A model generated the notes under the pieces. It was given only the letters and a program-made list of their open reading frames with translations. It had not been told where the DNA came from and ran no database searches. Of a DNA stretch of 64,000 nucleotides, positions 18,126 to 25,383 are shown one piece after another. The stretch's first letter is position 1; each line of letters opens with the position of its first letter. A program made the position numbers and the translations under genes. The DNA is from an uncultured Pseudohongiella sp. (GTDB lineage: Bacteria; Pseudomonadota; Gammaproteobacteria; Pseudomonadales; Pseudohongiellaceae). The stretch is from positions 1 to 64,000 of the forward strand of contig CACJAW010000001.1 of NCBI GenBank assembly GCA_902591495.1, written 5' to 3'.

Positions 18126-18586
18126 TGAAAAAAGAAAAAGTTAGTTTTGATGCCTTCATACAGCTGTTGGGTATGCTTGGAGTGTTGGGAGGTCTTATTT
18201 TTGTCGGGTTAGAGATGCAGCAGACTCAAACGATAGCACTTGCGGCTCAGGCTAACGCTAGAACAGAGATGCTGCTATCGAGGCAGTTGGTCAGCTTTGA
18301 GGGAAGAGCTGAGTTAATGCATAAAGTAACAACTTCTCAGGAAAAAGACTTAGATGAGTTCGAGCAGTGGGCGCAAAGAAGACTCTATAACTGGACTTAT
18401 GCTTTACAGGCCAATAACTATTTTCAATACCAACTAGGATTGCTTGATGACGAGCAATGGAAAGTGATTGAGCGACGAATCCAAATAAATTGGGATAGAT
18501 GTGAGATACGGCCACTATATACGCAAAATCCAGATACAGCTTTCGCAAATTATTTGGACTCTCTTACGGATAATTGCTCGGAGTAA
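18125..18586 (+). CDS. Membrane-anchored two-Cys paralog (copy 2)
   Basis: Group A paralog, 153 residues. Residues 1-11 are basic (MKKEKVSFDAF); a single helix follows (IQLLGMLGVLGGLIFVGLEMQ). The soluble part carries the family elements YNWTYALQANNYFQYQLGLL and the Cys pair in WDRCEIRPLY and SLTDNCSE. Start overlaps the preceding stop. Sits first of five head-to-tail copies separated by 3 bp each. Confidence 0.78.
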   Translation: MKKEKVSFDAFIQLLGMLGVLGGLIFVGLEMQQTQTIALAAQANARTEMLLSRQLVSFEGRAELMHKVTTSQEKDLDEFEQWAQRRLYNWTYALQANNYFQYQLGLLDDEQWKVIERRIQINWDRCEIRPLYTQNPDTAFANYLDSLTDNCSE

Positions 18587-18589
18587 ACC

Positions 18590-19057
18590 GTGAAAAAAAT
18601 TAAGGTTAGTTTTGATACTTGGATACAATTATTGGGAATGATTGGAGTATTAGGTGGGTTAGTATTTGTTGGCTTAGAAATGCAACAGACTCAGCGAATC
18701 GCGATAGCTGGGCAAGTGCAAGCACGAGCAGAAATGCAGGTAAATCGACTTCTCACTGGTCTTGAGGGCAATTTAGATGCCAACAGGCTTTTTTCCATTG
18801 GAACTTTTGATTATGAATTATTAAGTGATGAAGAAAAATTTATAGCAAGGGAGCTTCATCAGTGGAGAAGAATCATGTTAGAGAATAATTTTTTCCAGTA
18901 TCAGTCAGGATTATTCGCTGAAGACTATTGGCAACAGACTCAGCTGAGAATTCAAGGGTGGTGGGATAACTGTGTCTTACGCCCAGCAGGAGGAGGACAA
19001 GGTGTTACAGGTTTTTCGGAATACCTAAACTCTTTGCCTGATAACTGTGCGGAATAA
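18590..19057 (+). CDS. Membrane-anchored two-Cys paralog (copy 3)
   Basis: Group A paralog, 155 residues, with a GTG start at 18590 three bases after the previous stop. N-terminus MKKIKVSFDTWIQLLGMIGV, helix to about residue 31, then a helical domain with RIMLENNFFQYQSGLF and the Cys pair WDNCVLRPAG / SLPDNCAE. The first ~75 bases are nearly identical in DNA to copies 4-6, whereas the central region is not. It has a Gly-rich insert (AGGGQGVTGFS) between the two cysteines not seen in its neighbours. Confidence 0.78.
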   Translation: MKKIKVSFDTWIQLLGMIGVLGGLVFVGLEMQQTQRIAIAGQVQARAEMQVNRLLTGLEGNLDANRLFSIGTFDYELLSDEEKFIARELHQWRRIMLENNFFQYQSGLFAEDYWQQTQLRIQGWWDNCVLRPAGGGQGVTGFSEYLNSLPDNCAE

Positions 19058-19060
19058 AAA

Positions 19061-19522
19061 ATGAAAAGAATTAAGGTTAGTTTTGATACTTGGGTGCAAC
19101 TGTTGGGTATGTTGGGTGTACTAGGCGGATTAATATTTGTTGGTTTGGAAATGAGGCAAAACTACGAGATTGCCTTGGGTAATCAGCATCAAGGAAGAAC
19201 AGAATTAAGAGCTGCATTACTAATGTCGCCTCTCGAAGGAAATATAGATGCCGTTAAGGTGGAATTCTTAGAATGGGAGCAGCAAACTGAAGAGCAAAGA
19301 CAGATTAGCGTACAAATTCAAAGATTCAGGTGGGCGTTATTAGAGAATTTATTCTTTCAATATAATCTGGGGCTAATTTCTGAAGATGTATGGCGGCAAA
19401 CTGAAGGAAATATAAAGCGATGGTACGGCAGGTGTGAACTAAGGGAAGCCATGAATTTATCCTTAAGTAATCCAGCTTTCCAAGACTATGTAAATTCTTT
19501 TCCAGATATTTGTGCAGATTGA
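19061..19522 (+). CDS. Membrane-anchored two-Cys paralog (copy 4)
   Basis: Group A paralog, 153 residues, 3 bp after copy 3. N-terminus MKRIKVSFDTWVQLLGMLGV, one helix, then a variable domain (NYEIALGNQHQGRTELRAAL, RWALLENLFFQYNLGLIS) and cysteines in YGRCELREAM and SFPDICAD. Most closely related to copy 5 over the first 40 residues. Confidence 0.78.
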   Translation: MKRIKVSFDTWVQLLGMLGVLGGLIFVGLEMRQNYEIALGNQHQGRTELRAALLMSPLEGNIDAVKVEFLEWEQQTEEQRQISVQIQRFRWALLENLFFQYNLGLISEDVWRQTEGNIKRWYGRCELREAMNLSLSNPAFQDYVNSFPDICAD

Positions 19523-19525
19523 ATA

Positions 19526-19996
19526 ATGAAAAATATTAAGGTTAGTTTTGATACTTGGGTGCAACTGCTGGGCATGTTAGGCGTGCTAGGCGGATTAATA
19601 TTCGTTGGTTTAGAGATGAGACAATCTCAAATTATCGCAATAGGCAATCAAGTTCAAGCTCGTGCGGATACGCAACTAGCAATACTAACAACGCCTTTAG
19701 AGGGTGACCAAAGACTTCTGTCATTCTTTAGTTTTGGTTCGATACCAAATGAATCGGATTTATCAGAGGAAGATAGATTGCTGTTCGAGCAGCTAACTCG
19801 TATACGAATGGCTAGCCTGCAAGCCTCTTGGCAGCAATTCAACCTAGGGTTATTGCCTGAAGACGCGTGGCGGCTCGCCGAAAGACGAATATTTATAATC
19901 TATGATAGCTGTCAGTTCCGAGATGTTTTCGAGCGTACGTCTCAGCCTGAATTTTTAGAGTACGTAAGGTCAAATTCATCAAGCACTTGTGAATAA
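19526..19996 (+). CDS. Membrane-anchored two-Cys paralog (copy 5)
   Basis: Group A paralog, 156 residues, 3 bp after copy 4. The first 35 residues (MKNIKVSFDTWVQLLGMLGV and the helix) match copy 4 almost exactly; the rest resembles instead the minus-strand copy at 30076 (ASLQASWQQFNLGLLPED here, VSLENAWQQFNLGMIPEE there). Cys pair in YDSCQFRDVF and SSSTCE. This chimeric resemblance suggests exchange of 5' and 3' parts between copies. Confidence 0.78.
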   Translation: MKNIKVSFDTWVQLLGMLGVLGGLIFVGLEMRQSQIIAIGNQVQARADTQLAILTTPLEGDQRLLSFFSFGSIPNESDLSEEDRLLFEQLTRIRMASLQASWQQFNLGLLPEDAWRLAERRIFIIYDSCQFRDVFERTSQPEFLEYVRSNSSSTCE

Positions 19997-19999
19997 ATA

Positions 20000-20461
20000 A
20001 TGAAAAAAATTAAGGTTAGTTTTGATGCGTGGATACAGTTGCTAGGCATGCTGGGAGTATTGGGTGGATTAGTGTTTGTTGGCTTAGAGATGAGACAAAC
20101 ACAACAAATCGCTATCGCTTCACAAGTTGATGCGAGGAATCAAAGCCAACTTGCTAGAAGAAATATTTGGCTTGAGGGGCAGTGGGAGTTAGGACATAAA
20201 ATCACGACAACTCCATATGAGCAGCTCAGTGAAGCTGAAAAATTTGCAAGAAACCAAATGCTTCAATGGCAAAGGGATATTCAGACAAATAATTATTTTC
20301 AATACAGAATGGGTTTATTAACAGAGGAACAATGGGAGGTTGTGGCTTTTCGTATAGAAGGTCAATGGCGAGATTGCAGCACTAGACATACATACCAAAT
20401 GGAAGCTTTGGAAGCACCCTTCAGAGAATATTTACTTTCTTTAGATGACCCATGTAAATAA
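20000..20461 (+). CDS. Membrane-anchored two-Cys paralog (copy 6)
   Basis: Group A paralog, 153 residues, 3 bp after copy 5. MKKIKVSFDAWIQLLGMLGV, single helix, then a soluble part closest to copy 2 (EGQWELGHKITTTPYEQLSE; IQTNNYFQYRMGLLTEEQW). Cysteines at about 126 (WRDCSTRHTY) and 152 (LDDPCK). Its stop overlaps the ATG of the ribbon-helix-helix gene (TAATG), so the operon closes with a likely regulator. Confidence 0.78.
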   Translation: MKKIKVSFDAWIQLLGMLGVLGGLVFVGLEMRQTQQIAIASQVDARNQSQLARRNIWLEGQWELGHKITTTPYEQLSEAEKFARNQMLQWQRDIQTNNYFQYRMGLLTEEQWEVVAFRIEGQWRDCSTRHTYQMEALEAPFREYLLSLDDPCK

Positions 20462-20703
20462 TGCTTAAAGACTATCTTGAACAACGTCATATCACTTTAG
20501 CTTCAGGCAGAAGTTCTATTGCACTTGAGCGTGAGTATTGGAAAGCATTAGAAACGCTAGCCTATGAAGATGGTTGGCATAACTGGCGTGATTTCTTCTA
20601 TAGAAATATCTTACCTAACAAACCAGACGATATACCCCTAGCTAGTCATGTGCGGAAGTCTGTTACCGCTTTTCTTTTTTCTGAATACGATAAGGGTAGG
20701 TAG
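20461..20703 (+). CDS. Ribbon-helix-helix (RHH_4-like) DNA-binding protein
   Basis: 80 residues. ITLASGRSSIALEREYWKALETLAYEDGWHNWRDFFYR matches the RHH_4 layout: a beta strand with R.S.SLE, then 'E..YW.AL..LA..DG' helix, ending with the 'LASHVRKSVTAFLF' segment. Such proteins usually bind operators as dimers, so it may autoregulate the operon whose last gene it is. Its 3' half is copied in the fused relic at 31784-31929. Unlike its neighbours it has no membrane helix. Confidence 0.65.
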   Translation: MLKDYLEQRHITLASGRSSIALEREYWKALETLAYEDGWHNWRDFFYRNILPNKPDDIPLASHVRKSVTAFLFSEYDKGR

Positions 20704-20715
20704 TGTTCAATCTAA

Positions 20716-20865
20716 TTAAGCAAGAAAAACAAATAAAACTATAACCGCTATTATAAATATGACCCAGTATTCTGCATATGTGCGTTCTTGGGGATTGTTA
20801 GGTGTTGCGAACATAATCTTAATAAGAAACAACAAGGCAGCCACAAAAAAAATAATCTCAAACAT
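20716..20865 (-). CDS. Small membrane protein, 49 residues
   Basis: A short open frame opposite to the operon with a good ribosome-binding site (AGGGAAAGATAA before ATG). It encodes MFEIIFFVAALLFLIKIMFA, a polar turn (TPNNPQERTYAEY) and a second helix WVIFIIAVIVLFVFLA, i.e. a two-helix hairpin. No family recognised. It ends 13 bp from the RHH gene, tail to tail. Confidence 0.55.
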   Translation of the reverse strand: MFEIIFFVAALLFLIKIMFATPNNPQERTYAEYWVIFIIAVIVLFVFLA

Positions 20866-20917
20866 TTATCTTTCCCTATAGACACTCAAAGTATTAGTTA
20901 GATACGACTGCTATCAG

Positions 20918-21262
20918 TTAAAGCTCAACATCACTGAAGTCCAACTGAAAGGGGTTCTCGTTACGCCTCCTCACTTCAGCGACCTCCAGAGTCTCTGAGG
21001 TTACGATTCGGCAAATGTAAGGGTCAAGCAAAAGGTCGCTCGGTCCGAATGCTGAGGCCGGTACGCGACTAGTGCAGAGTTTAACAGTGCCAGTGCGCGT
21101 GTTGGTTAAATACCCTGCGCCGCCTACCAAGGAATTATCCACTGTTGTTGGCGTCCAAACCCACTCACCAACTTCACCAACGTCATCAGAGCCAAGCTCA
21201 AGTCGAATCTCACCACAACTAACAAGAGCAAGTGTTAAAAAAATACTGAATATTATTTTCAT
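20918..21262 (-). CDS. Hypothetical lipoprotein
   Basis: 114 residues; signal peptide MKIIFSIFLTLALVSCGE with lipobox LVSC at residues 13-16, so the mature protein should be lipid-anchored. The rest is soluble (EWVWTPTTVDNSLVGGAGYLTN; a Cys pair KLCTSR and YICRIV). No family recognised. The AATAAATATCGGCTAG leader in front is shared with the gene at 25954. Confidence 0.65.
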   Translation of the reverse strand: MKIIFSIFLTLALVSCGEIRLELGSDDVGEVGEWVWTPTTVDNSLVGGAGYLTNTRTGTVKLCTSRVPASAFGPSDLLLDPYICRIVTSETLEVAEVRRRNENPFQLDFSDVEL

Positions 21263-21282
21263 TTTTTAAATCCAATTTTTTT

Positions 21283-21306
21283 AAAAATCACTAATAAATA
21301 TCGGCT
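21283..21306 (-). repeat. Leader repeat variant upstream of a minus-strand gene
   Basis: TCACTAATAAATATCGGC here recurs at 26505-26522, in each case about 20-40 bases before a minus-strand start codon (21262 and 26469). It shares the ATATCGGCTA core with repeat R. The rest of the 193-bp gap to 21456 holds a GC-rich inverted repeat (CACCCC / GGGGTG near 21362-21386). Confidence 0.5.
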
Positions 21307-21455
21307 AGGTAACTATCATTATTAAGATAGGCAAAGGGATGCCCCCGCCCCTATATTTATGCCCACCCCTAATGTTTCGGGGGGTGAAATTGGTTAGAAT
21401 CAGGGCTTGAAGCGAAATACTCGAATTTTTGGGGATTTTGCGATAAGGTCAGTGA

Positions 21456-21851
21456 ATGAAAAAACAACTCCTAATATTTTCTGTGCTGCTCTCCACGACA
21501 ACGTTTTCGTCACTGTCTTTTGGGGAATGGATTAAATCTGCAGAATCTGAAGATGGATCGTTTTACATCAATTTCAGTGATATCAGAGAAGCCGATGGAT
21601 ATGTTTATTGGTGGCAACTGAATGACTTAATAGAACCAAATAAGGGGACTCTTTCCGCTACCACATACCACGAAACTGACTGCCGATGGTTCCGGACCAA
21701 ATATTTATTTGGAAAGAGGTATGAAGCCAATATGGCAGAGGGAACTGCAGAACGTGAGTATGATTACGAAAATCCAAAGTGGATTTATCCAGCAGGACAC
21801 TTACAGGGAAAACTCGTGCAAGATGTTTGCGATTACGTTGCTAGCAATTGA
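21456..21851 (+). CDS. Surface-adhesin-E-like secreted protein
   Basis: 131 residues with signal peptide (MKKQLLIFSVLLSTTTFSSL, cleavage near SFG). The mature part GEWIKSAESEDGSFYINFSDIREADGYVYWWQLNDL, followed by SATTYHETDCRW and a C-terminal DVCDYV, is the pattern of the small adhesin-E family (W..v....g..yid...i....g.v..w.l.d, DC ... C). The two cysteines probably pair. It is one of few plus-strand genes in this part of the island, and its 3' end overlaps a relic of a paralog on the other strand. Confidence 0.6.
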   Translation: MKKQLLIFSVLLSTTTFSSLSFGEWIKSAESEDGSFYINFSDIREADGYVYWWQLNDLIEPNKGTLSATTYHETDCRWFRTKYLFGKRYEANMAEGTAEREYDYENPKWIYPAGHLQGKLVQDVCDYVASN

Positions 21852-21886
21852 ATCCACGTGTCTCGGTTAACTTTCTTCATATTCAT
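21833..21886 (-). pseudogene. Truncated 5' end of a membrane paralog (17 codons)
   Basis: The minus strand reads MNMKKVNRDTWIQLLAT and stops. This is the start of a group A paralog (compare MNMKKISVDTWIQLLG at 30543) cut off before the helix by the end of the plus-strand gene 21456-21851. Repeat R lies directly in front of it, showing that R is natively the 5' leader of this family. Confidence 0.75.
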
Positions 21887-21902
21887 ACCCAGAAGATACT
21901 AT
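21876..21902 (-). repeat. Repeat R, left half (split copy)
   Basis: Carries the TTCATATTCATACCC...GATACTAT half of repeat R and then stops abruptly. The missing half begins at 22387, after the lipoprotein gene, and both halves share ATACTAT. Confidence 0.8.
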
Positions 21903-22023
21903 CCGGTGTAGTCGTCGCTTCTATGAACAAAAGCCATTTCGACGGTTAGTTTTCTAAGTCTCATATGTTCCTCTTTTTACACCTCATTTTTTTGAAGCAC
22001 AGCATCCACACTCTATGTGGTTT

Positions 22024-22377
22024 CTAATTACCTATAACAGTGCTATCTGAAATTCGTCCGCGGTTGTTGAATATTGTCCGAATGTGAACTCTCGATGACC
22101 CTTCTGTGTCTACTTCCGACCACTCTCGAATGGTCTTGCAAACTCGCTTCCTTATTATCTTTGAAGATTTAGCTTCCAGTCGGCATTCTATTTGATTAAG
22201 GATAGGTTGATCGTTGTTGTAGGCAAGGATTTCCTCTTCAGTCATTGATTCGTTGAACCCATCCCCGTGGTTGCTGCTAGGTATAGTAAAAAGCGCTTTT
22301 TCATTAACCATCTCATTCGATGTACAAGAAAATAACAGCACAAATACAGACAGGATTACGTATTTTATGAAACTCAT
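22024..22377 (-). CDS. Small lipoprotein with conserved CR...RRVCKT motif
   Basis: 117 residues; signal peptide MSFIKYVILSVFVLLFSCTS with lipobox at LFSC. Near the C-terminus QIECRLEAKSSKIIRKRVCKTIREW matches a motif common in small gammaproteobacterial secreted proteins (C R.E..GS.I..RVC.T..EW); a diverged form is in the gene at 27662. Function unknown. The whole gene lies between the two halves of a split repeat R, as if inserted there. Confidence 0.65.
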   Translation of the reverse strand: MSFIKYVILSVFVLLFSCTSNEMVNEKALFTIPSSNHGDGFNESMTEEEILAYNNDQPILNQIECRLEAKSSKIIRKRVCKTIREWSEVDTEGSSRVHIRTIFNNRGRISDSTVIGN

Positions 22378-22385
22378 CGTGAGAG

Positions 22386-22414
22386 CATACTATAGATATC
22401 GGCTAATGAGGAAG
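22386..22414 (-). repeat. Repeat R, right half (split copy)
   Basis: CATACTATAGATATCGGCTA then ATGAGGAAG, the upstream half of repeat R. It is followed (plus strand) by GGTTGATATCAATTAG, also found after the intact copy at 27537-27585. Confidence 0.8.
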
Positions 22415-22543
22415 GTTGATATCAATTAGATACGACTGCTGTCAAAAGAGATGCTCTAAGAAAGCCGTTGGACTTCAACCGGCGTAGCAATTATTCTTCC
22501 TATTCTGTCTCCTTGCATTTTAAAAATATTTCGGAGGTGTTCC

Positions 22544-23599
22544 ATGAGCTCAAGGCTCCTGAAGTATACCTGCTTGACCATCTTTGCTGTCGCGGGCATA
22601 GCCTGTACCCCAGCTACCGATGAAGCAGTGCAATCGGCGGGCGCGGCCTACACCCCACCGCCTGTAACTCCGGAATCACGCAATCTCGATCAATCTGACA
22701 TCGAGCGGATGATGGAAGAACTCTCCAACTGGGGTCGCTGGGGAGCCGATGACCAACTCGGTGCTGCAAATCTTATCACTCCTGCCAAACGGTTCGAGGC
22801 GATAGCTACGGTAACCGAAGGCATCACCGTGTCGCTGGAGCATCAGTTGCTGACCGAGACTGCTTCGGATGTTCCCTCGCCATTTCAGCGCCGCGTCCTG
22901 GCTGTGCCCGATCCGACCACTGAGCCTGCATTCCGTGGTGGTGTGAGCGACAATTACAACATCAGCTATCACGGCTATTCCCACAGTCACGTCGATTCAC
23001 TGTGCCATATTCTCTATAAAGGAAAGATGTATAACGGCAAGGACCAAGACACTATTACCGAAGCCGGCTGCACGACGAATTCCATTGCAAACCTCCAGGG
23101 TGGTATTGTTACCCGTGGGGTCCTCATCGACATCCCGCGCCTCAAGGGTGTGGATTATCTGGAGCCGGGCACACCGATTTACCAGGAAGATATCGAGGCA
23201 TTCGAGCAAATGGCAGGAGTCGTTGTCCGTCCGGGGGACGCCGTGTTCGTGCGCACGGGTCGTTGGGCGCGCCGCGCCGAGCTGGGTGCGTGGGACGTGG
23301 CACAATCGGCAGCTGGACTGCATGCTTCCACCATGCCTTGGATCAAGGCTCGCGATGTCTCTTTCCTTGGTGGTGACGCAGCCAGCGATTTAGTGCCATC
23401 ACAGATTGAAGGCGTGGGGCTACCGATCCACTTGCTGACCATCGTAGCCATGGGCGTTGACCTGTTCGACAATCAAGACCTAGAAGCCGTCGCCGAGACT
23501 GCTGCCCGACTTAATCGCTGGGAATTCATGGTGATTGCAGCACCGCTGGCGGTCGAAGGTGGAACTGGCTCACCGGTAAATGTGCTGGCTATCTTCTAG
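22544..23599 (+). CDS. Cyclase/kynurenine-formamidase-family metal hydrolase, lipoprotein
   Basis: 351 residues, cyclase family (PF04199 type). A lipoprotein signal (LTIFAVAGIACTPAT) is followed by WGADDQLGAANLITPAKR and the metal-binding region YHGYSHSHVDSLCHILYKGKMYNG, the counterpart of the H-x-G-T-H-x-D-x-P-x-H motif. Later VRPGDAVFVRTGRWARR and FLGGDAASDLVP are typical. Strong GGAGGTG ribosome-binding site. It is visibly richer in G and C, and in GC-ending codons, than its neighbours and runs against the surrounding minus-strand array, interrupting a signal-peptide module. A recent, separate acquisition is the simplest reading. Substrate unknown. Confidence 0.85.
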   Translation: MSSRLLKYTCLTIFAVAGIACTPATDEAVQSAGAAYTPPPVTPESRNLDQSDIERMMEELSNWGRWGADDQLGAANLITPAKRFEAIATVTEGITVSLEHQLLTETASDVPSPFQRRVLAVPDPTTEPAFRGGVSDNYNISYHGYSHSHVDSLCHILYKGKMYNGKDQDTITEAGCTTNSIANLQGGIVTRGVLIDIPRLKGVDYLEPGTPIYQEDIEAFEQMAGVVVRPGDAVFVRTGRWARRAELGAWDVAQSAAGLHASTMPWIKARDVSFLGGDAASDLVPSQIEGVGLPIHLLTIVAMGVDLFDNQDLEAVAETAARLNRWEFMVIAAPLAVEGGTGSPVNVLAIF

Positions 23600-23649
23600 G
23601 AAGCAACAGAAAAGCAGAGTAGGGTTATTGTTGTTAGTAGTTTGTTCAT
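23596..23649 (-). pseudogene. Orphan signal-peptide module S (17 codons), truncated by the cyclase gene
   Basis: Reads MNKLLTTITLLCFSVAS then a stop created by the end of the cyclase gene. Nearly base-for-base identical to the 5' end of the intact gene at 26571-27023. Its ATG overlaps the sulfatase stop codon (ATGA), as if it had been the next gene of the operon. Confidence 0.75.
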
Positions 23650-25286
23650 TGCAATGTGCCTGCGCTTGGCGGAAGTTCTCCCTGCCAGCCTGTTGCAAGT
23701 CTGTCAGAAAGTTCAGCCATTAAGTCAGCGTTCGCGGGATCGTCCTTGATATTGAAGTATTCTATTGGATCTCGTTGGAGATCGTACAGCTCAACAAGCA
23801 CTTCACCCTCGCGCCCTAAAGGTGTCCACTCGGTATAGCGATACCTGGCCGTTCTAATGGTTTGACCGTCATGACCTTCTGTGGTCATCAAAGGATTGTT
23901 GCTTGAGCTGGAGTCGGTCATGCGCCTAGATGCGGAAAATGCTGCAGTCTTCCATGGACTATGGGGCCTATTAATAAGTGGCTTAAAGCTCATCCCTTCC
24001 AAATCATGCGTTGGATCTGGCAACGAAGCTAGGTCCATTAATGTCGGATATAGATCAACTAACTCCACAATTCCGTCTGAGACAGTACCCGCATTCCTTC
24101 CATCAGGCATTCGCACGATTAAGGGTACGCGAATGGACTCATCATACTGAAACTGCTTGCGCCAAAGGCCACCATGCTCATTCAAATGAAATCCGTGGTC
24201 GCTGGTGAATACAACTATTGTGGACTCGGCAAGACCAAAATCTTCTAGCCCCTTGAGAAGTCGGCCAACATGATGGTCAACCATTGAAACCATGGCGTGA
24301 TAAGCCGCTATTGCCTGTTTCTTCTGCTGTTGCGAAAGTGCAGCATCATCATCTAAAACTAGCGTTGCGGGAGGGGGAGTATTTCCATCGTCACTCACTG
24401 GAATCGGGGGAAGGACAATTTCGGCTAAAGGGTGTTGGTTAAAAAACTCGACGGGGCCAACCCACGGTTGATGAGGCTTATGCAGACCAGCAGCAATGAA
24501 GAAAGGTTTATCGCGGTTTTCTGCCATTAACTCGATAACTCTCGTGGCGGTTGTGCCGTCAGGCGTCATTGGTGGCGATTCGTTGGTAGCGCGCCAGGTC
24601 AGAGGTAGGCTCAGCCCGCGGCCGCCTCCAACAGCAGCAAAAATTTCCTGGCGCGACATTCCATTTTCTGAACCTTCAGCCCACGTATTGTCTCTCACCT
24701 CTGAAAGGTCTATTCCAGGTAGGTAACTTGAGGGATGATAAAGTTGGGACGGGTCTCTGGACAAAGCATACTTCGATTCATCCCAGCTAATCGCATGCTC
24801 AAATTGGCTGTGACCAACTTTGCCCACTCTAGCAGTAAAATAACCATGGTCATCGAAGTGTTCAGGTAACATGCGCAACGCATCACCTATTTTGTGACGC
24901 GGCCAGGTTGAGGTGTCATGCACATCAACAGTATCAGGCCTAAGTCCACTTAATATAGATGCACGGGAGGGGTTACATAAGGGGTTTTGGGCAAAAGCGT
25001 TAGTGAACAGAATACCCTCTGAGGCAAGCTTATCTAAATTTGGTGTGCTTACGGTGGCGTAGTGAGGTCGATTGTTGGAGTCAGAGTAGGCTCCCAGAGC
25101 GGTACTCAGGTCATCTACAATAATAAATAAAATATTTGGTGGGTCTTCATCATGAACCATACGAAGCGGAGGGGCCATCTCGCTCAGGAACCTTGTAGAT
25201 CGATCAGCGTTTTGTGCTGAGGTATTTACCCATAGGTTAGAAAACAGTACGCACCAAATTAGTGTAGTGACATTCAAATCTCGTTT
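23646..25286 (-). CDS. Sulfatase (iduronate-2-sulfatase-like)
   Basis: Secreted sulfatase, about 546 residues, likely acting on sulfated polysaccharides. Signal peptide MKRDLNVTTLIWCVLFSNLW (ATG 25286; the frame is open to an ATG at 25334 supplied by repeat R). The metal site DDLSTALGAY and the formylglycine motif in NPLCNPSRASILSG (C-x-P-S-R, the maturation target Cys) are intact, as are KPHQPWVGP and the FTSDHGFHLNEHGGLWRKQ metal/substrate segment. A maturase or sulfatase-activating enzyme is not seen in the window. It is the largest enzyme on the island and sits behind a full copy of R. Confidence 0.92.
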   Translation of the reverse strand, partial: KRDLNVTTLIWCVLFSNLWVNTSAQNADRSTRFLSEMAPPLRMVHDEDPPNILFIIVDDLSTALGAYSDSNNRPHYATVSTPNLDKLASEGILFTNAFAQNPLCNPSRASILSGLRPDTVDVHDTSTWPRHKIGDALRMLPEHFDDHGYFTARVGKVGHSQFEHAISWDESKYALSRDPSQLYHPSSYLPGIDLSEVRDNTWAEGSENGMSRQEIFAAVGGGRGLSLPLTWRATNESPPMTPDGTTATRVIELMAENRDKPFFIAAGLHKPHQPWVGPVEFFNQHPLAEIVLPPIPVSDDGNTPPPATLVLDDDAALSQQQKKQAIAAYHAMVSMVDHHVGRLLKGLEDFGLAESTIVVFTSDHGFHLNEHGGLWRKQFQYDESIRVPLIVRMPDGRNAGTVSDGIVELVDLYPTLMDLASLPDPTHDLEGMSFKPLINRPHSPWKTAAFSASRRMTDSSSSNNPLMTTEGHDGQTIRTARYRYTEWTPLGREGEVLVELYDLQRDPIEYFNIKDDPANADLMAELSDRLATGWQGELPPSAGTLQ

Positions 25287-25325
25287 CATGTGTAGATCTC
25301 TGAGGATAAATGAGGTTATTTTTCC

Positions 25326-25373
25326 CATATTCATACCCAGAAGATACTATAGATATCGGCTAACAAGGAAGCG
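25326..25373 (-). repeat. Repeat R, full copy
   Basis: About 48 bp: CATATTCATACCCAGAAG, then ATACTATAGATATCGG, then CTAACAAGGAAGCG on the plus strand. Read on the minus strand it is a leader ending GGGTATGAATATG in front of the sulfatase. It starts just 10 bp after the end of the upstream gene (25384). Confidence 0.85.
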
Positions 25374-25383
25374 GGGATGATGT

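Noticed and set aside
25326-25373. Repeat R as a sigma70 promoter
   Set aside because: TATAGT could be a -10, but no -35 at proper spacing is constant among copies; needs transcript mapping.
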